Source of the DNA: Aedes albopictus
Lineage: Eukaryota > Arthropoda > Insecta > Diptera > Culicidae
Length of the DNA stretch: 64,000 bases
Reading direction: 5' to 3'
NCBI RefSeq assembly: GCF_035046485.1
Contig: NC_085137.1
Location: 500,856,536 to 500,920,535 of the forward strand
Shown: positions 11,198 through 23,278 of the stretch, one piece after another
Numbering within the stretch: the first letter of the stretch is position 1
Layout: the number at the start of each line of letters is the position of its first letter
The notes under the pieces: model-generated
Told to the model about the DNA's origin: nothing
The model's database searches: none
What the model saw: only the letters and a program-made list of their open reading frames with translations
Translations under genes and position numbers: made by a program

Positions 11198-13901
11198 TAT
11201 ATTAAATAGAGCATTTTTGTAGCTGTTACTCTAATTTTGATGTTTTCATCATATTACCATATCCCAAGTAACATTGTTTAGTCAAATAGAGATTCTTAAA
11301 GCCTTCATAAAACCAAAATAAAAGGTATTAGGTTTTATGATGGTTTTGAAAACCTCTTCAAGACTTATTGTCAATCAAATTGCTACTTGGGATATTCTAT
11401 TCATTTTTTTTTTGACTGTGCACCACTCCTAACGAGATGATACATTGTTTCCACATTTCGTAATCCTCGGGCCCCCAGTAGCAGTCAGTCGCAGTCAGGG
11501 CGAGAAGCAGCGTCAAACTATTTCACGTGCAACCTACAAGTAGGACCGTACATAGAATCACAATGTTTATTTTATCTCTTCAAGATGTGTGTCGAGTGGA
11601 GCCGCGCGCCCTCGTCGAGCGCACTAATTGTGATCGGTTTTTATGACGACGACGACGGAGCTGTGCTTCTCATCCTTGGCGCACATGTCTCAAGACAAGA
11701 GGCATCTCCGCGCAATTCGTTGTGATGAAGAATTCGCGCGCGAGCGAGCGCACACACACACGGATCGTTTTCGGTCGTTGTTTGGAATATTAATTTTCTG
11801 TTTGTATTTTTACGGCCTGCCCATCGGTAGGTATCTCTTCCAATATCCAAGGAATGCGAAACGAAAGAGGCATGCGTGCGTTCGTAACACATGTTGGGGA
11901 GCGAATCGGAATGAATGATATTTCGATACTAAATTTTCCTAGTTGCGAAATGATGGACGTTTCGTTGAACTTAGTAATTATGGGTGTTTTGTAGTGGATC
12001 CAGATGTGTGATTATTGCTTCATTGGAGACTGTTAGACAGCTCAAAAGTTTTAGCTCCATATGTAGATTTATGTTCAAGTCTTTCTGTTAAAATGATTCA
12101 TAATTGTAGATTGCATGCGAGGTAATGTGACATTTTGTTCGAATTTGTAATAAATACATCTTAATGACTAGTATACGACACAACAGGAAGCGGTACATGG
12201 AGAACCAGACTATAGGAGAAAACGCGAAGAGAGAGTGATAATTGTCTTTCCTAGCTAAGCATGCATCAGACCGATATGCGGAAGTTTTATGTAACTGTCA
12301 ATGACACTAGGCAAAAGGATGCGCCAGTGTTCACCGTTATTGATGCCAGGTAATGCCAAGAGTACAACTGCCGATGTCGCAGTCCCTTATTTGATGATTT
12401 AGATACGATTCAGTGAGTGGAATGGAACTGATGCAACTCATGAATGGACTGTCATGGGGTTCCGGTGAAATCAATTAGGCTGGTGAATTCAACACTGGAT
12501 GTACAAAACAATTTTATTCAACTCGTACATGGCGCGTCAGTCTCGTTAGTGTCCTTTGAAGGATAGAATTTGGAGAATGTTCTAGAATGGAAACTATAAG
12601 TTTCAGCTATTTGCTTTAGTAAAGATTAGTTTACTGCTACTTTGACAAAACTCTATTAAAAAACAACCCCAATAACGCAATAACATAAAATTACCAACTT
12701 GATAGAAAACATACTTCCTTGAGGCGTTGTTGCATCCAACATCCGGTATCGTCAAGTCACTTGAGAATTTAATTAATGGTTGTTTCTCAAATCAAGAGAC
12801 TCACTCCGTTACGACTCACATTCCGCCGAAAAAAAAGCGAAGCCAATTTTACTCAGGCACACCACTTGACAGTATCTATACCCCGTCGATGAACGCCGCC
12901 GCCGACACGTGTGGCAGCACTCAGTCAGTGGTGGTACTCTGCTGACTTTGAACTTATTCCATTTGGGATGACCAGCCAGTCAGTGACGTCCGAGAAATGA
13001 ACGATTATGGCCATCTCTCCTCTGTCTGTTGGGGTTGAAAGAGTTTTTTCCCCAAATTTAACGACCTTTTTAATGGCACCCACGAGCTAGTGGGAAATTC
13101 AAGTTCAAGAATTCCTTCTTTTCAATGCGGAGATGATTTACATACGTCATGGTTTCTAACAGATCTGGCTTTGTGAGTATGTAACTTAATCCTGTGGGGC
13201 CCACCTTTCGACCAATACACTAGAAGCTGAATTTGCAGCAACCCCTTCTCAGCCTGGAGATTAACCGAGCTTTAAATTATCGTCAATCAACATAAGACCG
13301 GGTTAATCCCTCGTTCAGCCACACCTTTCAATGGGCTCTTTCGTCAAGAGCCGGAACCCGACAAAGATATCCAGGTAAAACAGAGCTCCATTTCCAATTA
13401 TTACCTACAGTATGGCTGGCGGTAGTGCTTGGTGAAACCCTTATCGCACATTGCACTCTTTCCCTACTTCCAGACAGAGTATTACGAGCCGAAGTGCCGG
13501 GTCGAGCCGAGTCTGATGAAAGTGAACATCGGCCGGCCCGGTCGTATTTGAACTATTGCCGAAGCGGAAATTGAACAGTAAATATGTGTGTACCTACTCT
13601 CTCTTCATCATATCTAGCTGGGCATGGATGGGCTCGATGCGGAATAAAAGAAGTGACAACAGCGAGACTGTCCCAGTTCCAGGCCGCCGGCCGGGAAATG
13701 GATTGAATGGGACGGTGTAAATATGGGACGGTGGGGTACCTGGCGCCCCACCTACATATAGAAACATTTCTGGTCCACAAGCACGACGACAGGGCTGCTA
13801 GCGGTTTGAGAACAAAACAACAGTGATTTTGGTTATCCAAATAAAAATAAAACTTTTTTGAGTCACCACTACACCACTACGAGTCAAATTCGAAATAATA
13901 T
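11198..13901. other. No gene recognised; contains GC-richer candidate unique DNA
   Basis: I see no recognisable gene or element. Sub-regions at about 11460-11920 (with a short CACACA run near 11752) and 12830-13760 are richer in GC and CpG than the surroundings and free of the local repeat families, so they are candidates for conserved host sequence. Frames of 70-95 codons there lack known motifs. Confidence 0.4.
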
Positions 13902-15063
13902 CACGGTGTGCCAAAAACCATTATTAACAAATAAAAATGTCCACCCAAGTGGTACCCGGCATTCGAAAGATATGCTATTCTAGTATCTCCTTTGAAAAAT
14001 TGAAAATCTTTCATCGAGGGAAACTAAAGTTTTTGTGATTTGAAGATTTTGAGCCATTACTCTAGGATTTTCTTATATGAGTAAATATGCACGCACGGTG
14101 TGCCTGATACCACTATTAACAAATAAAATTGTACTCCAAACTCACACCCGGCGTTCGGAAGATATACTATTCTAGTATCTCCTCCGAAAATTTGAAAATG
14201 TTTTATCGAGGGGAACCAAAGTTACTGTTTGAAGATTTTCCTCTATTTTCAAGAAATAAGCTCATATATGGTAATATTGTCATAGGATGTTTCATTGGCT
14301 CTTCAAATCATAAACAAATACATATTAATAAGCTTTACAAACACCATTCCAAAGATACAACATTCAAACAACTTCTCTGAAAATTTGACAACATTTCATT
14401 GAAACGCTCGCAAATTACAGTGGTTTGAAAATATCATATCATATCTTGATAAAGTGTAATGAAAATGAAGTAACTTCATAGAATATTATTTCAATTTCTC
14501 ATGTAAATCATTCCTCGCAATGTACATATATATTTTGCAACTCATCTAAAACACTATTACAAAACTCAGTAAGTGTTTTTAGCGTGTTTATAGATAAAGC
14601 GGTAGTATGCATATCTCCAATGAAATTGAAATTAAAAGCTTAAAATTGTTGTTACTGATGATCGTTCAAATGTAAAATTTCTAAATTCACGGAAGACACG
14701 TTAGTAACATGACGTATAAAAGCTGGGTAGTAAAACGATTAGCATTTAGGTTTACTTTAAAAGCTTCAATATCTTAAACATTATACCAACGATTGACAAA
14801 GCTTCCTAGGAATGCCAAAACATTGGGCTGTTAATTCAGTTTAACTCTCGTTTCACCATGAAACGTTATCAAATTCACCGACAAGATACCAATATATTTA
14901 TAACGTGCTTAAAAACAAAAAAATCCGATGCCAAACACTTTGAAAGTTTATATAATCAACGCTCACGGCGTCCCACATTTTTATTTGTATTCGAGTATCA
15001 GGTAGAACTATGAAATATTAAACTACGGTAATTGACATTCCTCTCAATGAAATGTTGCCAAAT

Positions 15064-15237
15064 GTGGAACGGACCTGGTGTGACGGTTAGAACACTTGAC
15101 TATCATGCCGAAGATCTGGGATCGAATCCCACTCCCGACAAACTCACAAAATTTGAGTTCTTTCTTCGAAAGGAAGTAAAGCGTGGGTCCCGAGATACTA
15201 GCCTAGGGCTAAAAATCTCGTTAATACAGATATAACA
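15064..15237 (+). mobile_element. tRNA-derived SINE with 14-bp target duplication
   Basis: The insertion is bracketed by the exact 14-bp direct repeat AAATGTTGCCAAAT (15050-15063 and 15238-15251). The body starts with a tRNA-like region: A box TGGTGTGACGG and B box GGATCGAATCC. It continues through GCGTGGGTCCCGAGATAC and AAAATCTCGTTAATACAGAT and ends in an A-rich TATAACAA tail. It lies in the centre of the foldback element and so postdates it. Confidence 0.9.
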
Positions 15238-15351
15238 AAATGTTGCCAAATTTTCAGAGAAGTTGCTTGAATATTTATTGTCCTTTTGGGATTTGTGAAA
15301 CTCATGACGCCGTTCAACACTAGTTCGCGTCATGGGATGAGAAAAAAATAA

Positions 15352-15497
15352 TAGGGGTTTGGGACCCTAGAAACTCTAATGCGTATATCAGCTGAACACC
15401 TCAAGTTCTCAATTCAAACTTCGGTCTTTAACTGTGAAATCCAAATTTTTTTCGAATTCTTTCACTATGACACTTCTAGGGTTCCAAAACCCTGTTC
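15352..15497. mobile_element. Small MITE with GGGTTTGGGACCCTAGAA ends
   Basis: Imperfect terminal inverted repeats AGGGGTTTGGGACCCTAGAA and TTCTAGGGTTCCAAAACCCT enclose about 105 bp. It sits in the interior of the larger foldback element. No coding frame and no clear target duplication were seen. Confidence 0.55.
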
Positions 15498-16127
15498 TTT
15501 TTTTTTTTCTCATCTCATAATACGATTTTTTTTTAATTTTGTTTAGCAGTGTTATAATTTGTTTAAGATATGAAGAACACCGCATATTCCCATATATGAG
15601 TTAATTCTATGAAAATATAGGGAAATCTTCCAACAGTAAAAACTTTGGTTTCCCTCGATAAAACATTTTCAAATTTTCGGAGGAGATACTAGAATAGTAT
15701 ATCTTTCGAACGCCGGGTGTGAGTTTGGAGTATATTTTTGTTTGTTAATAGTGGTATCAGGCACACCGTGCGTGCATATTTACTCATTTAAGAAAATCCT
15801 ATAGAAATGGCTCAAAATCTTCAAATCACAAAAACTTTAGTTTCCCTCGATGAAAGATTTTCAAATTTTCAGAGGATATACTAGAATACTATATCTTTCG
15901 AATGCCGGGTGCCACATGGGTGGACATTTTTATTTGTTAATAACGGTTTTTGGCACACCGTGAATACAAATAATATCAATAGAATATTATTTTTTTACCA
16001 CCAAAATACAGTAGTTAAATGGAAAATTTGTTAGTGGTTTCTTGACTATTTTTACACCCCACATTATATCCAAAATGGAAAGAAGAAATAGCTTTATTTG
16101 AGTTGATAAACTAAAGTTCTGTTCCAC

Positions 16128-17350
16128 AGGCTGAGGCCGATTGAGGAGTCCTTCGTCGGCGAATATCAGGCAGGATTTCGTGAGGGCCGATCAACGACGG
16201 ACCAGATGTTCACCCTGCGGCAGATTCTCGATAAATTTCGAGAGTACAACTTGCAGACCCATCATCTGTTTATTGATTTCAAGGCGGCGTACGATTTAGT
16301 GAAGAGAAACGAGTTATGGCAGATTATGATCGTACATGGTTTTCCGGCGAAGCTGATTAGACTGATTCGTGCGACGCTTGACGGATCGAAATCAAGTGTA
16401 CGGGTTGCGGATGAAATTTCGTCATCGTTCGTAACCTTTGACGGACTGAAGTAGGGCGATGCTCCTTCGAACTTACTGTTCAACATAGCACTGGAGCGAT
16501 AAGGAGAGCTGGTGTGCACAGGAGCGGAACCATTGTCACGAAGTCGCATATGCTCCCGGGCTTCGCGGACGATATCGACATCATCGGAATCGACCGTCGG
16601 GCCGTGGAAGAGGCGTTCGTACCTTTAAAGAGGGACACTGCGAGGATTGGACTTACGATCAATACCACAAAGACTAAGTACACGATTGCTAGTGTTCAAC
16701 GTCGGTCCGGCCGTGGTAGTGGTGACGAAGTGGTGCTAGGTGGGGAAAAGTTTGAAGTTGTGGATGAATTTGTTTATCTTGGTACTCTAGTGACGTGCGA
16801 TAATGATGTTACCCGCGAGATGAAAAAACGGATTGCGGCTGCAAATTGGGCCTTTTTCGGTCTGCGAAACCAGCTGAGGTCCCGCAGGCTGCAAACGAAG
16901 ATAAAACTCGCGTTGTACAAGTCTCTGATACTCCCGGTGGCATTATACGGTCATGGAACGTGAACGTTAAAAGAAGTTGATCGGAAAGCCTTTGAAGTCT
17001 TCGAACGTAAAGTGCTGCGAACAATACTCGGCGGTAAACTGGAGGACGGCATCTGGCGGCGTCGCATATACTACGAATTGCACCAGGTATATAAAGAGAT
17101 GGATATAGTGAAGCGAATACAACACGGCAGGCTGCGGTGGGCTGGACACGTAGCTCGTATGCCGGAGAAACGACAAACTAAAATTATATACAGAAGGGAA
17201 CCAGGAAGGGGTCGTCGGCTTCGTGGGAGGCCGCACACACGTTGGCTTTTTGCAGTTGAGGAGGACCTAAGGACTCTTAACGTTCAGGGCGACAGGAAGC
17301 GATTGGCCCAGGACCGAGGCCAGTTGAGGCGGATACTTCATTCGGCGTAG
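16128..17350 (+). pseudogene. RTE-like non-LTR retrotransposon, 5'-truncated copy 2
   Basis: RT fingers and palm: EYQAGFREGRSTTDQMF (from about 16159), THHLFIDFKAAYD with a palm Asp, then a TAG at 16452 where Gln of QGD is expected. A frameshift near 16500 moves to the frame holding the intact FADDIDIIG catalytic motif (about 16564). Thumb and C-terminal region continue through EFVYLGTLVT, a TGA at 16961 replacing a likely Trp, then LRWAGHVARMPE and GRPHTRW, ending at a natural TAG after RILHSA. Endonuclease is missing. It is the same family as 9690-11197 and better preserved. It is dead by at least three lesions. Confidence 0.9.
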
Positions 17351-17504
17351 ACTCACCGCTACGAGTTGTAGCCCATCAAGTAAGTAAACTAAAGTTTAGA
17401 GATATTCTAAAAAACTGAAAAATGTAAATTTGTGTTGTCTTAACAGAGAAAAAATATATCAGAATACAATAGGTAGTTAAAATGCAATTTATAAGAATTT
17501 TATT

Positions 17505-18245
17505 TATAATATTGGCCATAACTCAGGAAAGAAAGAAAAAGTGCATTCCAAAAATTTCAGCGATCAATGCTTATGAAATCACCTTCTCAAAAATGTTGTT
17601 TTAGAAATTTTCCGCGAATTCGGGCACAGTTTTCCCGGCTTTTCTTTATGAATTTTCTCAACGGTGAAAAATTTTGTGGAAAACTTTTTCCACTTAATAT
17701 TTTTTTTTGTGATTTCTGAGAAAATTTGCTTTCATTTTCATAAAAAAACTCTGTTTCTACGATGCTTCGTTCTTGAGTTCAAAAAAAACTTATATGGCAC
17801 ATTTGGACATATTTCAACATGGCCATAACTCAAAAACCGAAAAATTTCAGCGATTAAAGCTCATAAAATAACCTTCCCAAAATTTTTTTTTTTTATTTTC
17901 CACGAGTTCGGGCAGTTTTTCCGGCTTTTCTTAACGAATTTTCTGAACTGTGGAAAATTTTGTTTTGTTTTTCCAGTTCATTTTTTTTTCGGATGAGAAA
18001 ATTTGCTTTCATTTTCATTAAAAAACTTTGTCTCTACGATGCTTCGTTCTTGAGTTATGATTTTCCTAAAGTAAGTAGTGTCAGGGAAAAACAAAATAAA
18101 AACGCCTGAGTTTTCCGGAAAAATAGGCGACCCTAAATTTTTCTCAATTTTTTTTTGTTCATATATCCATGGCCCTGCCGGTGGAAAAAGTTTCATGAAA
18201 ATCTGAGACCCTTCGGCCCAATTTTGTACGATAATAAAGAAAAAC
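17505..18245. repeat. Dispersed module with 277-bp internal tandem duplication, copy 1
   Basis: Two tandem units each contain GGCCATAACTCA, AATTTCAGCGAT, a TTCGGGCA..TTTTCC.GCTTTTCTT block, GAGAAAATTTGCTTTCATTT and CTACGATGCTTCGTTCTTGA. The GATGCTTCG marker is at 17761 and 18038. The same architecture, period 279 bp, occurs at 27000-27625. No frame beyond 72 codons. The element class is unknown. Confidence 0.7.
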
Positions 18246-18699
18246 CCATGTGTGAGTATATTTGAAGTACTTTTAGAAAAAAAAATACACTGAGAGTAAT
18301 ATTCATCGCTGGTCTATGTTAGATCTTCTATGTATGTATATAAAAATGAGTTTGAATTACATTTGAGGCAACAAAACTCACAAACGGAATCACCAATCAG
18401 CGTGACTCTTGTACGGTTCAATTCGTATCAATAGTGGCTGTTTATAAGTAGAAAAAGAAACGAAAAAAAAATAAAAATATATAAAGTACTGATTATTCAA
18501 GGACTAGGAAGAAAATAAACACGATTGAAAATAAACCAATCTAGAGTGCAGTGCAGCAATGACCTCAGTCGTTGTCAAATCACCACAACTTGGCAATACA
18601 AAGTTTGTCGGGATAGCTAGTGTCATATAATTTTATATTTTCAAAGACCTTACCCTTCGATTTTTATATTTTTTTTTTATTTTTAGCCTTAAAATTCTG

Positions 18700-18830
18700 G
18701 GCGGTTACCGCCGCCAGCTACGGAATGTGAGTTCAATTTTCACTCCAGTCGGAGAAAACTTTTCGTCGAACGACAAATTCTTCATTGGGCCACTGGGTGT
18801 CGTATGTGTTGGTCGTTGTCTATTGTAAGA
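18700..18830 (+). mobile_element. Probable SINE fragment
   Basis: GGCGGTTACCGCCGCCAGCT resembles a tRNA-like head, followed by a B-box-like GAGTTCAATTTTCAC and AAAACTTTTCGTCG. This is the same order as in the minus-strand fragment at 9442-9556. It is diverged and has no target duplication that I could find. Confidence 0.45.
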
Positions 18831-19282
18831 TATGTTCAGTCTGTACAGCCTCTGACTGAGGATGGCGTGTAGTGTTTTTTTTTTAATTTGCCCAAACAGC
18901 CCAGGATGGTTAAATGCATTTTATAATTTCCCAAATTTTTAATTTTTCATCGATTTTAAAACAATCAGAAGGAAACATGTTTGGGATTTTATACCAGAAA
19001 TAGATCTTTTCAATGAAAAATCTATATGTACGTAACACTTTACAAGGTCCCATACATTTTTCTTTTTTTCTCGATTATTAGGTTAAGTATGGTTGAATGT
19101 AGGAAGAAATAATGCATAGTTTTTCTTCATTGGAACATATAATCAAAACCTATTTTTGATATCAAAAATCTAAAAAAAAAAATTCCAAATATTATTTTAG
19201 AAAAAAAGTTGATAATTATGGAAATAATCATTGAAATAATTTCAAAAAAAAAATCTTAGTAATATACTTAAGGATAAAAGTT

Positions 19283-19352
19283 CCATGGCTATTTTTTTTT
19301 TTTTTTTGAGATTTTACCCTAGAGGGCATTCATCTCAGCCATGGCTATTTTT
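19283..19352 (-). mobile_element. Tiny 5'-truncated retroposon with target duplication
   Basis: CCATGGCTATTTTT occurs at 19283-19296 and 19339-19352. Between them lies a T run (the poly-A tail read on this strand) and only about 30 nt of body (GAGATTTTACCCTAGAGGGC..). That is the signature of target-primed insertion of an extremely short 3' fragment of a poly-A retroposon on the minus strand. Confidence 0.75.
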
Positions 19353-19448
19353 ATTGTGATTCTAGATAATAATCTATTGAAATCAGCAGATAATAATCTA
19401 TTAAAATCAGTAGGACCGTTCCACTTTTGGTAGGCAAATGTGTGGTAA

Positions 19449-19527
19449 AATTATTAATTTTTTTTTATTTATTCGTTTATTTGGAAGGCTCGGGCGCCAC
19501 ATGGGCATAACTGAGCCGAATTATTAA
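19449..19527 (-). mobile_element. Second tiny 5'-truncated retroposon with target duplication
   Basis: AATTATTAA occurs at 19449-19457 and 19519-19527. The 61-bp insert reads on the minus strand as CGGCTCAGTTATGCCC... followed by an AAATAAACGAATAAATAAAA-type tail. The donor family is not identified. Confidence 0.65.
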
Positions 19528-20284
19528 AAATGTGGTGTTGTTTTTGGAGAAAACATAAAAAGCCAAATTACTAAACAAAATTCTGGTAATATTTTTAATA
19601 AAATTGTTGGAATGACTTATTTGGTTAGTTTTCTGTGTGACTAAAAACACGATAAAAATTCTGAGAAATTGATAAAAGAAATCATTGAGGATACCCTTTA
19701 CAATCTGTCAAGTTTGTCACTAGTTGTGTTTGGAAAATATTCTTAAAAACTCAGAAATATCGTTCGGAGAATCTGTATCGAATATCTCGTGGCGAAAAGT
19801 TTTTAAGTTTCACACAAAAACTTTCAATTTTCTCTTCTCAATAGATTTTTTTTTATTTTGAGTTCTTATTCGCTGATTTACAACTGGAGACTTTGTCATA
19901 TATTTAGACTTGAACGTATTACTGGAGCTTATTAATAAGTACCATGTAAGATTACTTTTTGCAGAAACAAAAGGAAATTATTTTTATAATCTTGGTAAAA
20001 TATAAAGTATAATTTTTAGAATTTTTATAATATTCTTAACCCAAAATTTGGCATATTCTTGGATATTGTGTGATAAATTCAGAGTTTCCAAGCGCTGCTG
20101 AAGAAAACGGAAATTTCAACTGAAATCAAATGGGCTTTTTGAGTGCTGGGTGAAAAATGAACAACAAATTTGTAAATCAACGCGGTACATCTTGATTTTT
20201 ATAAGAAATTTCCAAGCGTATGTCATGATTGTTCGCAGTAATTTTTTTTTTATTTTCCTTCCGAAGTTCGTAGCAATCCACAGG

Positions 20285-20760
20285 GAATTGGGGAAATATC
20301 TGTCAAAACCCACCAGACAAAATTCCAGGAGAAACATACCAAAAGATACTGGATTCGTTGAGAAATTTCTTGAAAAACAACTGGAAGTGAACTCGAACTG
20401 GAAAAATCCGGAGCGGTATCTTTGAAAAAAAAAAATACGTCATTGATAGAACATTAATGAAACTAGAACTATGAAGTTCTTTGAAGAATTTCTGAAGATT
20501 TTTAAAGTCCAATACAAAATGATTAATTCCTCAAATATTGTGCGTAAATTTGAGTAGGATACTGTATAGAAATTCTTCGTGAAATTTTAAGTAATGCCTG
20601 GAAAATCGTGTCACTAGGAACCTGCTCGAAAGAGTCTTTAGATAGAAATTCTTTTGGAATGAATTTATGGAGAAAATACTGAAAAAAAATGTCCAGAAGA
20701 ATTGCTGGGAAAACGCCTGAACAAAATCCCAGAAGAAACATTCTTCCGCATTAGACTATC
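20285..20760. repeat. Weak degenerate array, GAAATTTCTTGAAGAA type
   Basis: Loosely periodic words such as ATTCCAGGAGAAAC, GAAATTTCTTGAAAAAC, GAATTTCTGAAGA and AATCCCAGAAGAAAC recall the stronger arrays elsewhere, but decay is heavy. The short frames here are repeat by-products. Confidence 0.5.
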
Positions 20761-20990
20761 ACAGTGAATCTCCACAGAAGATTTTCAAGTTTTTCTTACT
20801 ATTTACTTTATTTCCTAGGATTAGGGTTTCTCGAGGATTTTCCCTAGCAATCCCTGCAAGGATTCCCCAGATTTTTTCTCGTAAGCTTACACTTGCAGTT
20901 CTTGCAGGCTTTTATATATATTTTTTTATAATTTTTCTCCAGGGTTTTGCGCACTAGACTTTCCCGGAAATTTATCGAAAGTGATCTAGT

Positions 20991-21174
20991 GCATGGTTTC
21001 CCAAACTGTGGGTCGCGACCCCCCAGAGGGGTCGCCGGCCTTCATCCAGGGGGTCACGAAGGACAGTCGAAGATTTTACTGTAATAACAACAAATGATGG
21101 AATTTTTATGGTGGGTCGCGAAAAGTACGTCTGTTGACAAAAGGGGATCACGCACCTGAAAGTTTGAGAACCTA
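20991..21174. mobile_element. hAT-like MITE
   Basis: The left end CATGGTTTCCCAAACTGTGG and right end AGTTTGAGAACCTAT are imperfect complements of the CAGnGGTTCCCAAACT type typical of hAT elements. The internal sequence carries GGGTCGCGACC and GGGTCGCGAAAAG, with the usual GGGGTCNCG pattern. Flanking 8-mers match only partly, so the duplication is decayed. No transposase. Confidence 0.6.
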
Positions 21175-23278
21175 TAACACTAGTTTACAGCATTTTTGAA
21201 CTCGGTAAGCTGATGATCATTTTTGGTGTAGAATCATGCCCTGAGTTCGAAAATCCTAAGGAAAAAAATTACAGTAGAGCGGAATTTTTTTCGACTTTCC
21301 ATACAAGGTTGATGATTTGAAATCGATTTTTGTTCTATTTTTAAGCAAAGTCGCTCACTTCAAAGATCTCATTCTTCGTAATCAATGCTCCGATTGAGCT
21401 GAAATTTTTACTGTAACTCGCCTACATATGATATGTCAAATAAACGTCGAGAAAGAATTTTTAAGTTGTTTTTTTCTTATTGAAAAAAATACATTTCTTC
21501 AAAAAATTTTGGGAATTTTGCTAAAATTTAAGAAGATCGTCCCTAAAACTCGCCAATATCTTGAATTTCATCAATCTGACGCAAAACCTGTATTCAGATG
21601 ATCGAATGGTATTGTATTCAGCTTTTAATTTATGGAAAAAGATTTAAAATTTGTTGAACAAAACGCAATATATTTGAATTTTAGTAAATTACATATTTTG
21701 AAAAGTTGCAAAACTCGATATTGAGCTAAAACTCAAAAACTGTTCTACTTTAAATTTTTTGAAGGACGGTTTCGAAATCAGCACTAAAATGTGCTTAAAA
21801 AATTTTGGTCGTTGACAAAAGTTCACGACTTTCGTTTTATTTTGTAAACTTGTGTAATCTAGGGATTTCTAGAGAAATACTGCTGAGAATATATGATGGA
21901 TCACTGAAATACTTGTAATTCAGCCAGAAGCTTATACCTCAGTAGTTTCCTGGATTTTTTTTTTCCTGTTTTCATTTAAATACTCGGTGTAGTTCATATA
22001 TATTCATCCAAATAGCATCTTATGTCAGAGGATACCTTAAATAAAGGTTAGAGAATACATGCATTTATAAAAAAAATACCTCAATATGTTGGAAAATTTA
22101 ATTATGCAAAATGAAATCCTCGAAATTTGCGTAGTTGTAACAATCCTGTAGATTCCATAAGAAACTATCTCAGAGTCGTTATTACAAATTTGGGTAGAAT
22201 TGAGATGTTCGACTGAAATTTTGAATAACTTCACTTTCAAATGGTCGTTTTCCAATAATTTTGAAAAAAAATCCTAGTGGCACTTGGAATATCAAATCAA
22301 AAGTGTGATATAGTGAAATACTATAATTCTTCCATCAAAATAACGTCGAAAAGCTCAGAGTTGTAGATTTTTCTACTGTCTAAAAATCACCCAGTCCGCT
22401 TTGACTTAACGCCGACCAAATTTGCTACTAAATAGTAAACCAGAAGCATGAATGACACGAATTATCTTTAATTATAAGTTTCAATGTTTTTAAAAGTATA
22501 ATGAACTGGTCGAAATGCTACTGATACTTCTAAAGAATTACGGACAAAAGAATTCAGTGACGAAGTTCTGTAAGATTTGTAAGAGGATCAGGAAACCTGG
22601 TCTTACTTAATGTTGAATTTATGAAGGAATTTGTAGTAGTCGTAGTTTGTAAAATTTACGAATAAGGAATAACCTGGGAGGATTCCTTATTTATTTAAGT
22701 ATTTCAGAAAACTTCTGATATAATGTTTTTCAGGGTTCTGACTGATACTTTGAAAGTATTCAGGGATGGGAACGACGCTACGGCGTCACCACGTGGAAAA
22801 TCACATTTGAAGCTCTCTCACAAATTTGGTGTGCGAGTACGATCGTTACTTTATTCGGTAAACTTTTAGATAAAACTACAAGATAAAAGTACTCCATACA
22901 CTGTATTTCAGTAGTATGCTTCTAAACTGCGATAGTAACAAGTGTATGTAATTCCTTTCAAGTAAGTATTCTCATCCTTGGAAGTATTTCTAGAAGTTAT
23001 TTGAGAGTACTCTTCGGTAGAATGGAATTCATAGTGTAGTATTTGGATGAAATTATTGCTAAACACCTGGACGACTATGTTTGAAAAATCTTTGATACAA
23101 TTTTGGCAGGATATTTAGATGAAAATCTTAAATTAATAGTAGTAGGTGGCTCTCATGGAGAGATGTGTGTTGTGTGGAAGATTATAGGTGGCGCCTCCAA
23201 AAGTATTACCGGATTCCAAGCAACGTTTTCAAGTCAATTGTTTCGGGGAGGTTTTAAGGTCCTTCATAAAACCGATAT
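21175..23278. other. No gene recognised; AT-rich, probably old repeat
   Basis: AT-rich sequence with phrases such as CTCCGATTGAGCTGAAATTTTTAC (around 21390) that look like old interspersed repeat. I cannot match it to another copy in the window, and there is no supported frame. Confidence 0.35.

Larger units (their letters stand above)
13902..15962. mobile_element. 2.06-kb foldback element, CACGGTGTGCC ends
   Basis: The ends CACGGTGTGCC and GGCACACCGTG are exact complements. Inverted arms run about 13902-14245 and 15630-15962. Each arm contains its terminal sequence twice: CACGGTGTGCC recurs at about 14095 and in mirror at about 15760, followed by homologous AACAAATAAAA..CCCGGC.TTCG.AAGATAT sequence. 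The central 1.4 kb is AT-rich and carries a younger SINE (15064-15237) and a small MITE. AAATAATATCA occurs directly left of the element and again 5 nt beyond its right end, a possible target duplication. No transposase. Confidence 0.85.
18246..20284. other. No gene; AT-rich with small insertions
   Basis: Besides the SINE and two mini-retroposons listed separately, I see a 24-bp tandem duplication of AATAATCTATT.AAATCAG at about 19365-19410 and several A/T runs. Nothing else is recognised. Confidence 0.4.
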
